From contig JADWOT020000004.1 of the NCBI GenBank assembly GCA_036345935.2, positions 252,102-316,101 of the forward strand: 64,000 bases of DNA. Reading direction: 5' to 3'. This DNA comes from Taenia hydatigena (taxonomy: Eukaryota; Platyhelminthes; Cestoda; Cyclophyllidea; Taeniidae). Positions 11,441 to 23,065 of this stretch are shown in pieces. The translations under genes and the position numbers were made by a program. How positions within the stretch are numbered: position 1 is the first letter of the stretch; every line of letters starts with the position of its first letter. Under the pieces are notes generated by a model. It did no database searches and had not been told where the DNA came from. It was given only the letters and a program-made list of their open reading frames with translations.

Positions 11441-12439
11441 GCTCCAACCCTCCTTATGCTGGCAGCACACCATAAGACTCCAGATAGGTTGTTTACACCA
11501 ACTTATTTCCAACTGTCGCAATTCTTTTGATATTTTTGAATTTTATTGCGGCTTTCATTGCTTTCAAGTCAGTGCGACAGTACCGCGACATTTGACAGAA
11601 CATGATTTTAGTTAGAAGCCAAAACTGTATTTAGGGATTGTTGGTTTAATGCGGCCTTACTCGTCAAACATTGTGCCTCTGCAGTGTCAATAGCTCTTCG
11701 CCTTTATTTTGCAATCCATGCTTTCGCCTACAACTGCTGGATATGAATTGGAAAGCCCTCTGTCCGTTGTGTTCTCTGGGATGTCCCACTAATGTGGCAC
11801 GTGCTTTAGGACCCTACGGAATTTTAGAGAAAGTGACACGGGATAGTCAAAACTGGAATAATTGCCTTAGACTGGCAAGTACAGGCACAGCTTAAAGCGA
11901 TAGTCAAGCAAGGTTGGCAGCAATGCCAAAGCTGCACGTTGACAGATAAATATGCAGTGAGTAGTAGCCCTCGAAATAAAGGAAGACGAGGGGTTAGAAG
12001 GGCAAAAAATAACTAAAAGCTTCCATTGCGATTTGGCGATTGCTAGCTCTTGGCGGAGCCAATGGTATGTGCCAACATTGTTAGGCTCTCGTTGAGTCAA
12101 CTAACTGGCTGTTGAGTTGTCTCATCTCACGTCATCCCGTCAAGTGAGAGAGACCGTTGTGAGCGCTTGAGACTTCTCCGCTAATCTGCGTTGGCGAAAG
12201 AATCGTCGTATCAAAATGCATTAAGCTCTCCAAAAAAGGTGCTCCCCTTCTTAAAACTTTTGCGAAGCAGAAGCCAAAGTAATTCAAAATCGGTTGCAAA
12301 GACGAGAACTTGCTGTTGCAACAGTATAACAACTTAGTTGATGAGGGTGGGTAGATGTGATGGATTTTCAGTCTCCTCCACTCCCCGACAACCACAACGC
12401 AGCTACGGCTACACAGAATTGACTTACTGTTAACTCGGT
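11441..12439. other. Repeat-derived stretch, no gene
   Basis: Positions 11441-11740 align with 62967-63285 at lower identity. On the minus strand, 11690-11830 carries the ACAGAGGGCTTTCCAAT motif also seen near 49310 and 63935. I recognise nothing in 11900-12439. Confidence 0.5.
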
Positions 12440-12800
12440 AGCAGTATTCGTGTGCGGTGGGTGCTGGTCGGTGACAAAGGAATGACGGACAGAAGAAGGA
12501 GGAGAGACGATTTGAGAGGACAGTGCTTCAGCCTCACTTCATCGACGCAACCACCTCACTACCGAAAACGCATTTCACTGCTAAGAAGAGCCTAAGTCGA
12601 ACAGCTCTCTGACCATTAGCACTGTGTAATGCACTGTAACGTCGGCGGAAGCTGCTTGAGTTGGAGGCATTATTGGGCTATGGGTGTACAGCGATTGCGG
12701 TGAAGACGGGGAAAGCGGAAATATTAAGATAAGAAAAGCAAGATTTGGGGTGGAATTGAACAGGGCAGTGAGCATGACGTGTGCCAGGGAAGATTACTCA
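12440..12800 (-). repeat. Block A plus downstream frame, inverted copy
   Basis: The minus-strand frame 12775-12581 reads ...ALFNSTPNLAFLILIFPLS..., the counterpart of 17060-17227, and is open for 64 codons. Block A follows. It lies directly downstream (minus sense) of the exon at 12995-12802. Confidence 0.6.
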
Positions 12801-12801
12801 C

Positions 12802-12995
12802 GAGGCTTTGAAGTGCGTCCTCTAGCACGTCACTGATTTCACCAATTATTCTTATTTCAAAGGCATCAGATGGTACAGAAACACTAAAAATTTGGCCAAA
12901 TGCGGTTTTGAAAACAGATGCCGACATTTTTCACCCAACGTTAGTCCGCGCGCCTGTTTTCACTTGCGTAGTCACATCTACCTTTGCATGCCCCA
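12802..12995 (-). pseudogene. Secreted-protein family, exon 2 copy with a stop
   Basis: Minus-strand copy of exon 2 of the family best seen at 16818-17030. It reads from IVEMGHAKVDVTTQVKTGAR through VPSDAFEIRIIGEISDVLED to ALQSL and ends at a good donor, CTC|GTGAGT. An in-frame TGA (complement of 12931-12933) falls where other copies have the VKLEM segment, so the copy is broken. The sequence upstream (13010-13260) is block E rather than exon 1, the same arrangement as at 29.8-30.2 kb. The function of the family is unknown. Confidence 0.6.
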
Positions 12996-13009
12996 TTTCC
13001 ACTATCTTT

Positions 13010-13260
13010 GGGTCTCGTAGTTGGATTCAAAACTGCCAACTGCTTCTTCAAGACTTACCTTATCAAAAATGACGCCAGTTTGCTATAAGAGACTGAGGAC
13101 CTGAAACAAAGTTGATGATGGAGGTGACATGTGTAAATAGATAAAGACATTCTTCTCCGAATGTATTCACGACCTATCAGCAATCATGGACACACAGCGA
13201 TTGATTATTATGGCAACCACCATTCTGCAAAAGAACAGCGCTTCCCATCACTCGTCAGCC
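13010..13260 (-). repeat. Block E, copy 1
   Basis: The minus strand matches 24330-24560 and 29840-30040: a shared GCAGAATGGTGGT start and a shared GCAAACT.GC.TCAT end, followed here by ATAAG|GTAAGT. The donor-like end is GTAAGT here, GTATGT at 24510 and GTTAGG at 29985. It may be an alternative upstream exon of the secreted-protein family, since it precedes exon 2 in two of three cases, but no frame is kept. Confidence 0.5.
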
Positions 13261-13384
13261 TAGCTAAAGCTAAAGTTGGCGGTAAGGAGTGCAACATGGA
13301 GGCGAGTAGCGGTCGACACTGTGGGCAGACTTAACCCCATACCGCCCACACGCAATGTTGGAATGAAGTGGTGGTGCTTAATTT

Positions 13385-13990
13385 GCACTCTCGGCTGGTG
13401 TCTTGCATTGTTCAGTCTAACAAGAGGAGAGCTGAAGCCCACCTTGATTACAACAAAGGGAGTGCAGCAAAAACACCACGTGGAGAAATGTGTCTTTGAA
13501 GAGGAACATCTACAGATCAAAACAATAGGCGGCTGGTTTGTCGAAGAGGTGGATGGAAAGGCTGCTCATTAGTGGGTGCACTCAGACCACACCTAGGAGT
13601 GTTGACCTCCCGCCTCCGCTCCATCTCGTCCCAGGTGATGAGATGTGAAGGGGTGCCGCTATTCTCCCACCCATACCGGCACGCGCATCCTATCACCTTG
13701 TTACACTTCACTGATAATCCTTCTCTGCGACAAGCTAAGCCGCAACGCGAGGGCAGCCTCCCTCATCCCAAATAGACTAAGCTAACTCACTCACTCGCAT
13801 TTCCTGTGCCAATCCCAATTCAGCATGCTTTCCTTTCCACAAATTTCCATGCCATCTTTATCCCACTGCACACACCCTGCTCCATGCAACTGCCAACCCT
13901 AACCTCCACTCAATCTTCAACTTATGAATGCTTACAGAGCAAATTAACGTAGCTTCTCAACTACGTAGTCGAGTCAAGCATGCACTTTGA
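13385..13990 (+). repeat. Block B, forward copy
   Basis: Matches block B at 16010-16480, 17810-18370 and 63290-63840. A frame at 13276-13572 ends in ...KCVFEEEHLQIKTIGGWFVE, related to ...KCAFEVKHLEVIAIGGCFVY at 63330-63400. Other copies have stops or shifts at this place, so coding is doubtful. Confidence 0.6.
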
Positions 13991-14064
13991 TTAGCAAAGA
14001 GGGGAGAAAATCGAGACTACGAAGCATCTTGGTTCATAGAACAACCTGATTTGCATAAAATGTG

Positions 14065-14330
14065 ATGTCAGTGTGGGATGGTCATTGTGAATCGGACAGG
14101 CTGCTTCTAACTGCCAGTGAGATAGAGAAGAGGAAGGCGACAACGTTCAGTGGTCGAAGATGGTTAGCTTCATTGAAGGGGAGTTGAGGGAGTCAGTGAG
14201 GAAGTCAAACGGATCGGAGGAGTCAGAAATGAGGAGCTGGGATGGAGCCTCACGAAGCGCATCACTGAGAGCGTGAGTAAGGAATGTCTGGTCATCAGAG
14301 GACCTCCCTTCATCCACTGCTGATAAACGC
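14065..14330 (+). repeat. Block C, copy 3
   Basis: Forward copy lying about 185 bp upstream of the signal-peptide ATG at 14515. It shares the GATGGTCATTGTGAATC start with the 10.8 kb copy and the TCACGAAGCGCATCACTGA segment with 55687-55705. Because of its position it could belong to the 5' flank of the gene family, but no promoter signal is identifiable. Confidence 0.6.
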
Positions 14331-14514
14331 ATTCAGCTTCAAGTGCATGTTAGCTGGTGATGTCGCGTAACATGTGATCCCATATTCGACTGACCCATAC
14401 GCAATGAGGGTCTCACTACTCTCCAACTTTTAATAGAATCGCAACTTTTAGGTGGACGTTCTCCATTCGCGCGCTCCTGCACATGCCCTAGGTCTTACTT
14501 ATCAGTTGAAAGGC

Positions 14515-15083
14515 ATGCAGCTTTTCGTGGCACTGCTGTCAGTGTCCTCTTGGAGTTATGGTGAGTCCGACATCCCCTCCATTGACAAGCACTTTCCAGA
14601 CTTCCTCGTGGATTCCTTTGTTGATTAAGTAATAGGGGATCTACTAACATGTGCAAAACCACGTGGCAAACAGTTCCATGTCCAATTTATTGACACTTGT
14701 CCTTGCAAAATACTGCAGTCCATGGCACGTCAACTTACACCGTCAGCATTTGCTTTAACATGACTGGGTTGGCATTAGCCCCTCCCAGTGGCGTAAGTCT
14801 TCCTTCCGCATTTCATATGCGCAAATTGTGGATGCCAAACTTCCAGCCAAGTCACCACACACCTCCTTCATTAAGCCCTGACTTAAGTGGGCAATGGAAT
14901 TTTGCATTCCGATGACTGAAATGATTTTGTTTCTACTTACTCCGACAATACATTTCAGTGACCGTCGATTTGCATTTTTAGGTAGCAAAGCGAGTAAAAA
15001 TCAGGCAAACGAATGTGGATGTATTTGTGCAAGTGGAGACAGACGCGTGCATCGAAGCTGAACTGGAAGTAGACTTTCACTGA
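14515..15083 (+). pseudogene. Secreted-protein family copy with signal peptide, broken
   Basis: Exon 1 (14515-14792) starts with a clear signal peptide, MQLFVALLSVSSWSYG, then ESDIPSIDKHFPDFLVDSFV. An in-frame TAA follows at 14626-14628. The frame then continues (GDLLTCAKPRGKQFHVQF) and later shifts, by a deletion of about 8 bases relative to the 51.6 kb copy. It resumes as TSTYTVSICFNMTGLALAPP with a candidate N-glycosylation site (NMT) and ends at a strong donor, GGC|GTAAGT. The 189-nt intron ends in ATTTTTAG. Exon 2 (from 14982) keeps VAKRVKIRQTNVDVFVQVET but is cut off at a TGA (15081-15083) where block A begins. Family and function are not recognised. The predicted protein would be about 150 residues, secreted, with amphipathic end segments, and a lipid-binding (TULIP-like) fold is only a guess. 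Confidence 0.6.
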
Positions 15084-15084
15084 C

Positions 15085-16480
15085 GCCTCAGTCCATCACA
15101 TAGCACTGGAGATTGGGTTGATGCTAGAAATCAATTACTCTTCCCAGTGGGATGGGATATTGATGGTGTGGTGTGTGTGCCGGTGTTAGGAGGGAGGTGC
15201 TTGCAGTGAGACCGAAGCACTGTCTTCTTAAACCGCATCCTCTCTTTCCTGTTAGACTATCGCTTTAGCCTGTGAGGTTGGAAGAACTTTAGTGTGCGTG
15301 TTGGTCACAGTTAGGCAACTATTGAGAGGGTGAATAGAGTGATTGCGTAGACTACACTACATCGTGGACACAGCTGCAGAATGGCTTTGTGTGTAGCTGC
15401 CTCTTCCGTGTCCAATTCTCCAGCATCTCGAAGGAGGCCAAAACTCTTGCTTTCGCTCAATGCAAAAGTGGTTTAACACCACAGACAGAGAGGATTTCCA
15501 ATACATATCAAGTACATTGAAGTGAGCCTTGATCTAGCAAGATTTCGACAAGCAAGTAGGTGTTTGCTGAGGCAGTTTGAGAAAGTTGCAAGCACTAATA
15601 TTAAAAGGAGTGTAATACGATGCCGAAGAGCGGCTGATGGCGCAAACTGAATAAACTAGGGATAGTATACATGCAATAATGGAAAGACACTCGGGTGCTT
15701 ATTGTTAAAATCTGAGCTGGCGTGCTGTGGAGGGGCACAGCATTTGGCTAGTTAGGCCGCGTCAAGTGCTAGACGCATACTAGTTTCACGCTAAATCAAT
15801 AACCCCTACCTAAAGTTTAAGCCTTTAATTACAACCGTGCTCCGTCCGACTGATCTCAACGCAATGAATGCCTCAATAAAATACAGCATTTCAAAAGAAT
15901 GCTGACTTTTTGGGCGGATACTCGTCAATAGGCACACCAATGTACTTGTTCTGGGTCGTAATTAACAGGTGGAAATAAGTTAGAGTGGATAACGTCTCCA
16001 GTGTCTTGTGAATTTCTGCCAACAAAAGGAGGGATGGAGCTCATTATAATTACTACAAAGAGAGTGCAGCAGGAACGCCGCGTGGAGAATTGAGCCTTTG
16101 AAGTGAAGCATCTGAAAGGTCAAAACAATAGGCAGTCGTTTAGCCTAGGCGTGTGCACTCAAACCACACCCATAAGTGCTGAGCTCTTGCCTCCACTCCA
16201 TCTCCCCTCATGCGATGTGATGTGAAGGAGCGCCGCTATTGCCCCACCCACACCGACACCAGCATCTTACCACCTTGTGACACCTCATTGATAACCCCTC
16301 CTGGCAATAGGCTAAGCCGAAGGGTTAACGCAGCCTCCCTCGTCCCATAAAGACTTACTAAACTCACTTACTCGCATTTTCTCGCCAATCTCACTTCTGT
16401 ATGCCTTCTCTCCACACAAATTCCCATCCCATCTCTATCCCACTGCACTCACTTTGCTCAAAACTGTTCTCCACTCATTC
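15085..16480 (+). repeat. Blocks A, D and B in tandem, forward
   Basis: A at about 15085-15270, D-like sequence at about 15380-15680 and B at about 16010-16480, in the same order as at 17185-18370 and 52265-53290. About 330 bp between D and B (15680-16010) is not recognised. No coding frame is supported. Confidence 0.65.
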
Positions 16481-16513
16481 CATGAGCTAAGACTCTAAGA
16501 CTCTATGTCTTAG

Positions 16514-17227
16514 CTATTGGAGGCCTCTCTCGCTCTTGTCCCTTCGCCTTGACAAAGAGTGGGACCAAAGACACCTCAACCTACACCGTCGAAATTTGCT
16601 TCAACGTGACTGAGTTGGCATTAGCCCCTCCCAGTGGCGTGAGTCTTCCTTTTGCACTTTAAATACTCAATTTTGTGGATGCCACATCATCTCCCACCTC
16701 CTTCATCAAGGCCTGATATAAGGAAGCAATGAAGCCTTGTAATTTAGCATTTGCAATAATTTTACTCCTACTTACTCCAGCAACATCATTCACTGACTAT
16801 CGATTTGCATATTTTAGGTAGCAGGGCAAGTGACCATTGGGCATGCAAAGATGGATGCAACTGTGCAAGTGACAACAGGCGCGCGTACCGGAGTTAAACT
16901 GGAAATGACGGCACCTGTTTTCGAAAACGCATATGTTTACGTTTTCGGTGTTCCTCTACCAGCAAATGCCTTTAAAACCAAGATAATTGGTGACATCGGC
17001 AAAGTGCTAGAAGGTGCACTTCAAGACCTCGTGGGCATTCGTCCCTGATGCATGCCAAGTTCACCCCACCGTTCAATCTCACCCTTAATCTCGCTTTTCT
17101 TATCTTTCTGTTCCCACTTTTCTCGTCTCCAACACAATCGTTGTACTTCCTTAGCCTGATAACGCCACCAAATCAACTAGCTTCTACCGACGCTTCAGTG
17201 CATCACACAGTACTGGAGGTCGGGTAG
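16514..17227 (+). CDS. Secreted-protein family, best-preserved partial copy
   Basis: Three exon candidates stay open without an internal stop. Exon 1 (16514-16638, after CTTAG) reads ...SCPFALTKSGTKDTSTYTVE then ICFNVTELALAPPSG, with an N-glycosylation site (NVT) and donor GGC|GTGAGT. The 179-nt intron ends in ATTTTAG. Exon 2 (16818-17030) reads VAGQVTIGHAKMDATVQVTT, then GARTGVKLEMTAPVFENAY, VYVFGVPLPANAFKTKIIGD and IGKVLEGALQDL. Without further splicing the frame ends at a TGA at 17046-17048 (LVGIRP*). With a 29-nt GT...AG intron (17031-17059) it joins a 55-codon frame (17060-17224, TAG 17225-17227) with a hydrophobic NLAFLIFLFPLF stretch. No start codon or signal peptide precedes exon 1, so the copy is truncated at its 5' end. 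Neighbouring copies with stops suggest this one may be dead too. Function unknown; a lipid-transfer (TULIP-like) fold is speculative. Confidence 0.4.
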
Positions 17228-18370
17228 TTATTCGAAATAAACTCTGCTTCTTCTCAGTGAGATGAGTTGTTGATGGTGTGATGAGCGTGTCGGTGTAAAG
17301 AGGAAGGTGCTTGAAGTAAGGCCGAAGCCCTGTCTTCACAAACCACATCTTTCTCCCCTGACTAGCCTACCGCTTTGACCTGTGAGATTGGGAGGGACTC
17401 AAATGCGTGAATTGGTCACTTTCGAGCAGCCGTTCCGCTGTTGACTATTATGTGTCCACTACTCTAACACTCCGCATGATTTCTATACTCCTGCTCGCAT
17501 TGCGTTGCCCGGCTCGTTACACCTCACGGACAGTTGGCTTCCGAATACAGTTTTAGTAGTTGTAGGGTGGAGGCGATGCCGCCTCCTGAATTCGCGTGCA
17601 CTACGCTGAAGTGAGCTCACATCTAGCAAGCTTTCGATTAGCAAATAGACGTATGCTGAGGTAGATGGATAAAGTTGCATTCGTCAATGTTGGAGGTGCT
17701 GCAACACGGTGGCGAGGAGCGACCGTGCGATAGTGCGGACTGAATCAGCTTGGAATGTTCACACGCAATATTGGAATGACCTGATGGTTGTTAGTTGGGC
17801 ACACTGTGTTGTAGCCTATAAGCATTCAGCCAACAAGAGGAGAGTTGAGGCCCACCATAATTACTACAACTAGAGTGTGGCCTTTGAATGAAACGTCTAG
17901 AGGTCAAAGCGCTAGGCGGCTGGTTTGCCTAATAAGTTGTTGTGAAGGTTGCTCATAAGCGAGCGCACTCAGACCACACCCATGAGTGATGAGCTCCCGC
18001 CTCCGCCCCATTCCCTCTCATGTGGCGCGGCGTGAAGGAGTCTCACCATTGTCCCACCCACGCCAACACACGCGTCTTACCTTGTGACACTTCACTGATA
18101 ATCCTTCTCTGCGACAGGCTAAGCTGAGAGGTGGAGGAATCGTCTCTAATTCCAAAGTAGATTCACCAAACCCACCTATTTGCAACTACTGCGTCAAACT
18201 AACATCGACGTGCCTTCCTTTCCCACGATTTCGCATCCGATGCCATTGCTTCACTCCAATCTTTACCTTACCGCCTACGTCTTGCCCTATGCAACTGCCT
18301 ATTCCATCCCCCACCCAATTATTTCCTGATGATTACTCGTAGAGCAGGCTGTCGTGGCTTATTGGTGGGA
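17185..18370 (+). repeat. Blocks A, D and B in tandem, second forward unit
   Basis: A (17185-17400), D (17480-17770) and B (17810-18370) follow the gene copy at 16.5-17.2 kb. With 14.5-16.5 kb this gives two head-to-tail units about 2 kb long. D here is the clearest reference copy; its reverse complement is at 9990-10255. Confidence 0.7.
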
Positions 18371-18484
18371 AAATCGAGTTCAGAATGCACTTCGGCGGAC
18401 GGAGACAAGTAAGGGGAATTAAGGTCACGTTGGTTGCAAGAGCAAAGCGAAAGAATATTTGAACGACCTAGTGGCTCTTATCAG

Positions 18485-18960
18485 TAGACTCCGAAATAGA
18501 CCCCAAATATGCTTCATCGACATGACTGGGTGCGTAGGTCACTGTAATTAGAAACCGAATACAAACGTGCGAACATGCCTTATAATCATTCAACACCCAC
18601 GCAGAAAATCGAACCGCTGACGCTGAGGAGCTCACCCAAGTTGGCGAGCACGAGAAAGCATTCCCAACTCATTACGCATGGCACTACCAACCGCGTTCAT
18701 ACCAGCATATCAATGGCGCCGTCAATTTACAAGCTCTCGACCTCTACACCAAAGCACCCAACATTTCATCACCCACATCATCCCACCAAACGCAAACGCA
18801 CTGGTAGGCATGTGCACACCCAACTTGCCTACTTCGCGATCTCAAGTAGTAGTGTGCCGTAGGCGATTGCAATAGAAGGCGTCGTCAGCGTGCTCTTTGG
18901 TGAGAGAGTGATCTAGGATACAACTTGTCAGTCTTTATTATCACCTCGAATGTTAAGAAT
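18485..18960 (+). repeat. Block F, inverted relative to its two other copies
   Basis: Reverse complement of about 8850-9330 and 62030-62530. Shared landmarks include the AAACGCAAACGCAC and GTGTGCCGTAGGCGATTGCAATAG segments. The 95-codon frame here is frame-shifted in the other copies. Confidence 0.7.
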
Positions 18961-21900
18961 TCATATGACTTGCTTGTGCATGGTTAGTAGACACAACACA
19001 AACGGTTGTTTTAGATTAGCGACTACTGTGGATGATTTGGCTGCAGCTTCGGCTGATTTCCCCCTTTTGTTTCTTTTTTTTTAGATTTAACCCTAGCTTT
19101 AACGACGCTTTGTTGCCCTTCTCAGTGGCATGTTTGAAGTATTGTGCACTGCGTTGTTGTAAAATGAAGCAACTATCAAAGGCTACAAATGTTCGTCAGA
19201 CGTTAGCGCTATCTAAGTTGATTGTTTGAAAAAAGAATGCGGACATTTCACTCATTTATTGCTAGAGATTTAGTTGTTTGCACAGCAACTTAAGAATGCT
19301 AATAGTAATAGGCGCTAGAGCATGATTTCATTGCAAACAATAGCGTGTAATGTTAATGCGGTCAAATGAATCGATGTCGTGCTAGACGCTTGAAGTCATC
19401 AAATGCTTTTAAGTCGTTAGTCGACCTGACAGGTGAGGCGAGGCGCTTGTGCTCTTTCGTCCACTGGCTTCTACACACGTGCAAGTTCATGTGCATTCAA
19501 ATGTACCCGTTTGGATTTACTTTGCCATTTGAACAGTGATTCGCGTCCCAAAATTTGAGCACCTTTGGGCAGTTTCGTGAGTAGATTACCCGAAGCTGGG
19601 TGATATGATGAAGTTGAGGAGGTAACCTGGCTGGAATTCTGCGTGAGCATTGAATTTCAGGCAGTGGGTTGATAAGATACATGTTTCCCATTATTTTTCT
19701 GGTTATTTTGTGCTGAACTTTCACCGATCCAGATATCCGTGTCCGGGCCATTTAGACGCTAGTAATCCTTGAGGCTGCGCGACTATTATGGGGTGTGGGG
19801 AAGATCTGGTGTCCAAATGAGACATGCGAGTCTGGAAGCACGCGTGTTATGTGCATTCAGCAGAGGTGGGTGGGCGAGTAGTGTGGTAGGAAGAACTGAA
19901 GAGAGTTGCATGGCATCAGCACAGGGAGACTGGAAAATCTCTTGCTACTGCACAAGACACTTGCAACATCTAAGTGGTGGGCACAATGGAATCATTGTCC
20001 CTTTGTTCTCGCAAATTCACAAAGCACCAATCATGCCACTGCAAAAGAGATTCCGCTATTAGAGTGTAGAAGAAGCCGTGTTCCTGCGTACAATGCATGC
20101 TTTTGTGCAAGTTAGTTAATAAAATTAATTAAAAGCTTGCAATGCCATTGTAAGCGAAGTGAATGGGGCTTCGACAACACGCTTGTATGCAAGGCAACGC
20201 AGACGGAATAGGTGTGGACAAGGGAAGGGATGGGGTGTAGCACAACCGACGCGGCCACAACAGTCCATTGTTGGACTCCATACAAGCACGACGTATTCAT
20301 TCACGACGATCTATGTTAAGCTTAATGTGGCATTCAAATCCACCCTTGAATTACGGTTGCCAGGGCTCCTCTACTGGTTGATAGTGGAGACTTACCCTCT
20401 TGAATGCATCCACTAATGCACTAACTAAGGATCGTTAGAAACAGTTTCGCATTGTTTCGCTCTCCTATGATTGGAAGGCTTCTAACGTTCTGTTTTACTT
20501 TCACAAACTACTTTTCACGTTCTCTGCTTAGCAGGTCGTTGCAACGCGTTGTTGCACATGCAGTTGAAGTAGATTTGCATTCGTGCAAATTTGAGAAATC
20601 GAATCTGGTCTGGTGCATTAAAATATGCTTTGATTGACACAGAAATGGCGCAAATATGTTTGCGAGATCTTTGCAGAGCGAACGCACATAGAGCGGTGCC
20701 CGTGAGCCCGTGTGTGTGTGTGCCCATGAGATGCAGTGCAGCGCTAAAAGGAGAACAATGATCAGTGTGGAATGGTCTGCCAACCAGCAAACTGGTTGGT
20801 GGGATCAAAAAGGAGGAACATAATCACCCTTTTCCATTATCTAGACGCAAAGTCTAACATTCAACCAAATGACGCTGGTCATAACTTTTCCACACCGAAG
20901 CAGTTTGTCCCACGTGTACCATCGTGCGTTTCGTCTGTTTTGGTCAAGTGTGTAATTTGTTCCATCGAACCGCTTGATGCTGCCGGAGACTTCTGCAATC
21001 ACAAGAGACCCACTCTAACTGTCTCAGATTCGGTTTCGTTTTAAGTAGTCAATTTGGCCAAACTCAGACTGTCCAGCTAAGTGAATACAAATCCGGAGAC
21101 AATGGCGACAAACACCAATGCTCTCTTCTCCTTTCGGGTGTGGCATCATGCACAGTTGCGCCGTCAGCTCAATTCAGATCATAGAGCGTGCCACGACTCA
21201 CAAATCTGCACACTACTGTTCGAAAGATCTGTCTGGAGGGCAGTTTGTCACGCAATCCACATTGAGAGATTTCCACACCCCCTTTCATCACGCCGCGTCT
21301 ATTGACAACTTGGCAAAGAAAGGGATATAATCCGCAGAGCTGGCTGACCCCATTGTCACTGCACTTCACGTGGCGTCTAGGCAATGATTGATGGAGATGG
21401 TTCGCAAATGATAGCTAAACTTGCACCCTACCGCTCAGTAATTCACTAGCAGATCTTCCAGCACCCTTGGCTGCACCAATGACGAATAAGTGTTTGTAAA
21501 ATTCAAACGAGGGGAGTCTAAGCACTTCACATTGAATGGAACGTGGAATTGCTATTTATTCCACATGACTAGCGTATTTTTCACTTAGCGGATATTGTAA
21601 AAGTGGCGTTACATGCGGATCAAATTATTCAACAATATGCCTACTGATGACTCTCCCATTCTCCACCTACTGGCGGGCAGGCATCAACGCTGTGGCTCAC
21701 CGCCTTGACTGACGTTGTAGGAGAAGGAGGAGGAGGCTTCCATACAGCATGTGCATCAGCGATCCGTGATGGTGCTGTGACTTTCTTCCCACTAAGTGTT
21801 GTGTGTCACAGCACTGCAAAGGCATGCATCCACATGCTTATTTAAGGCCGAAAACTCTTTTTGTTTAAGGGCATTCGTTCGTCAATTTCCTGTATAGATG

Positions 21901-22009
21901 GAGCGAATAACAAGTGATTTGAGGGCCATGACGATGAAGAGGCTGTCAGGCGTTGACTTGATTACCGTTGGACGCAGAGGCGTAGCAGATGCAACGACCA
22001 CTTGTGGAA
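18961..22009. other. Non-coding stretch, nothing recognised
   Basis: About 3 kb without module copies or supported exons. It contains a T-run (about 19072-19082) and a short TG run (20710-20721). Open frames reach about 97 codons but have no paralog or splice context to support them. Confidence 0.4.
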
Positions 22010-23065
22010 CTCTTTAGATTTCAGACATTTGAGGAGCATTTCGGATGACGACGCGTCTTGTTCCTCCATCTCCTCTGCTGGTGTCATCGATGCTGCAGTG
22101 AGAGGGAGAAGGCGAGCCAGATGTGTTGGAGTAGTGGTTCGTCCTCCAGAAGTGAGAATTGTCAATCGTCAGCAAACCGATCGGTTTTCTTGTGTGCTTT
22201 GGTTCGCCAGATGCACTACCTGCAGCACTACTACGTGAAGCTTAACGGCAGTGATGGAATCTGCTCTCGTTTTGAGTTTCTGTTCATATTAGGCTATGTG
22301 AGGTGTTGCTTTGCGCCTCCTCCCTCTATGTGTGCATTATCAGCTGGCAAAAACGCTGAGCGTCAATCTCGGTTCTCTTGGGTGGATGAATTGACTGATT
22401 GTGGCTTAGTATTGACCAACAGACTCCTGTTCTTTCTGTGGTTTTGCTTTTCAAATCTCTTCTAGGTGTGGTGGCCGCTAACAGGGCAGGGTGGCACGTG
22501 TGAGTTATGCCGGCCACACTGAGTCCTCCAAGGTCGCCTGCTCCCCTTTCTGCGTCCACGCCGTTCCTCACATCGGCAACTACTGGTGACGTCGTCACCC
22601 TCTACATCATTGCGTGTGCCTTATCTGTAGAATTGCTATGGTTTCTCGTGTCGAGTATTCTCCTTTCACAAATCAACAAGTTGCGGACCACTCCCTCTTC
22701 TACTTTTGCTTGCAACAGAACATATCCCAAACATGATTCGTTTCGCTCCATGTGGGGTTCACCCGTGGTTGGGTGAAGAGGAAGGGGATACTAGGATCGG
22801 TTGATTCAATGGGACGACAAGTAGTTGTGTGGAGGTGTGTGCTCATACAAATTGCTTTGACTATACGAGAACATGGAGGGGAGAGGGAGGCAGGATTGAG
22901 GGTGGGTGGAGCTAGGAAAAGGAGAGATGTCGTGTCGATGAAGCGGTAGTAGGTGATTGGTGGTGGGCACAGTGAATCGGGTGCGTTGTTGCTAACAGCT
23001 AGTCGTATGGAGAGGATAGAAGGCGGCAACACTAGTAAGGAATGCTTGATCATCAGAAAGCTCTT
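22010..23065 (+). repeat. Duplication R4, copy 1, ending in block C
   Basis: Aligns directly with about 54450-55625 at very roughly 75-85%. Shared landmarks: CAGCAAACC.ATC.GTTTTC (22168 and 54602), GTCGGCAACTACTGG-like sequence, ATTGCTATGGTTTCTCGTG (22634 and 55028) and GTGGTTGGGTGAAGAG (22768 and 55163). The end (22953-23065) is a copy of block C. The partner has an extra 180 bp at about 55266-55445. Frames are not preserved between copies. Confidence 0.75.

Noticed and set aside
13276..13572. Block B frame ...FE.(K/E)HL...IGG.FV as a possible fourth exon of the secreted-protein gene
   Set aside because: It is interrupted by stops or shifts in most block B copies (16.1, 17.9, 49.7, 53.0 kb), and no splice sites are shared.
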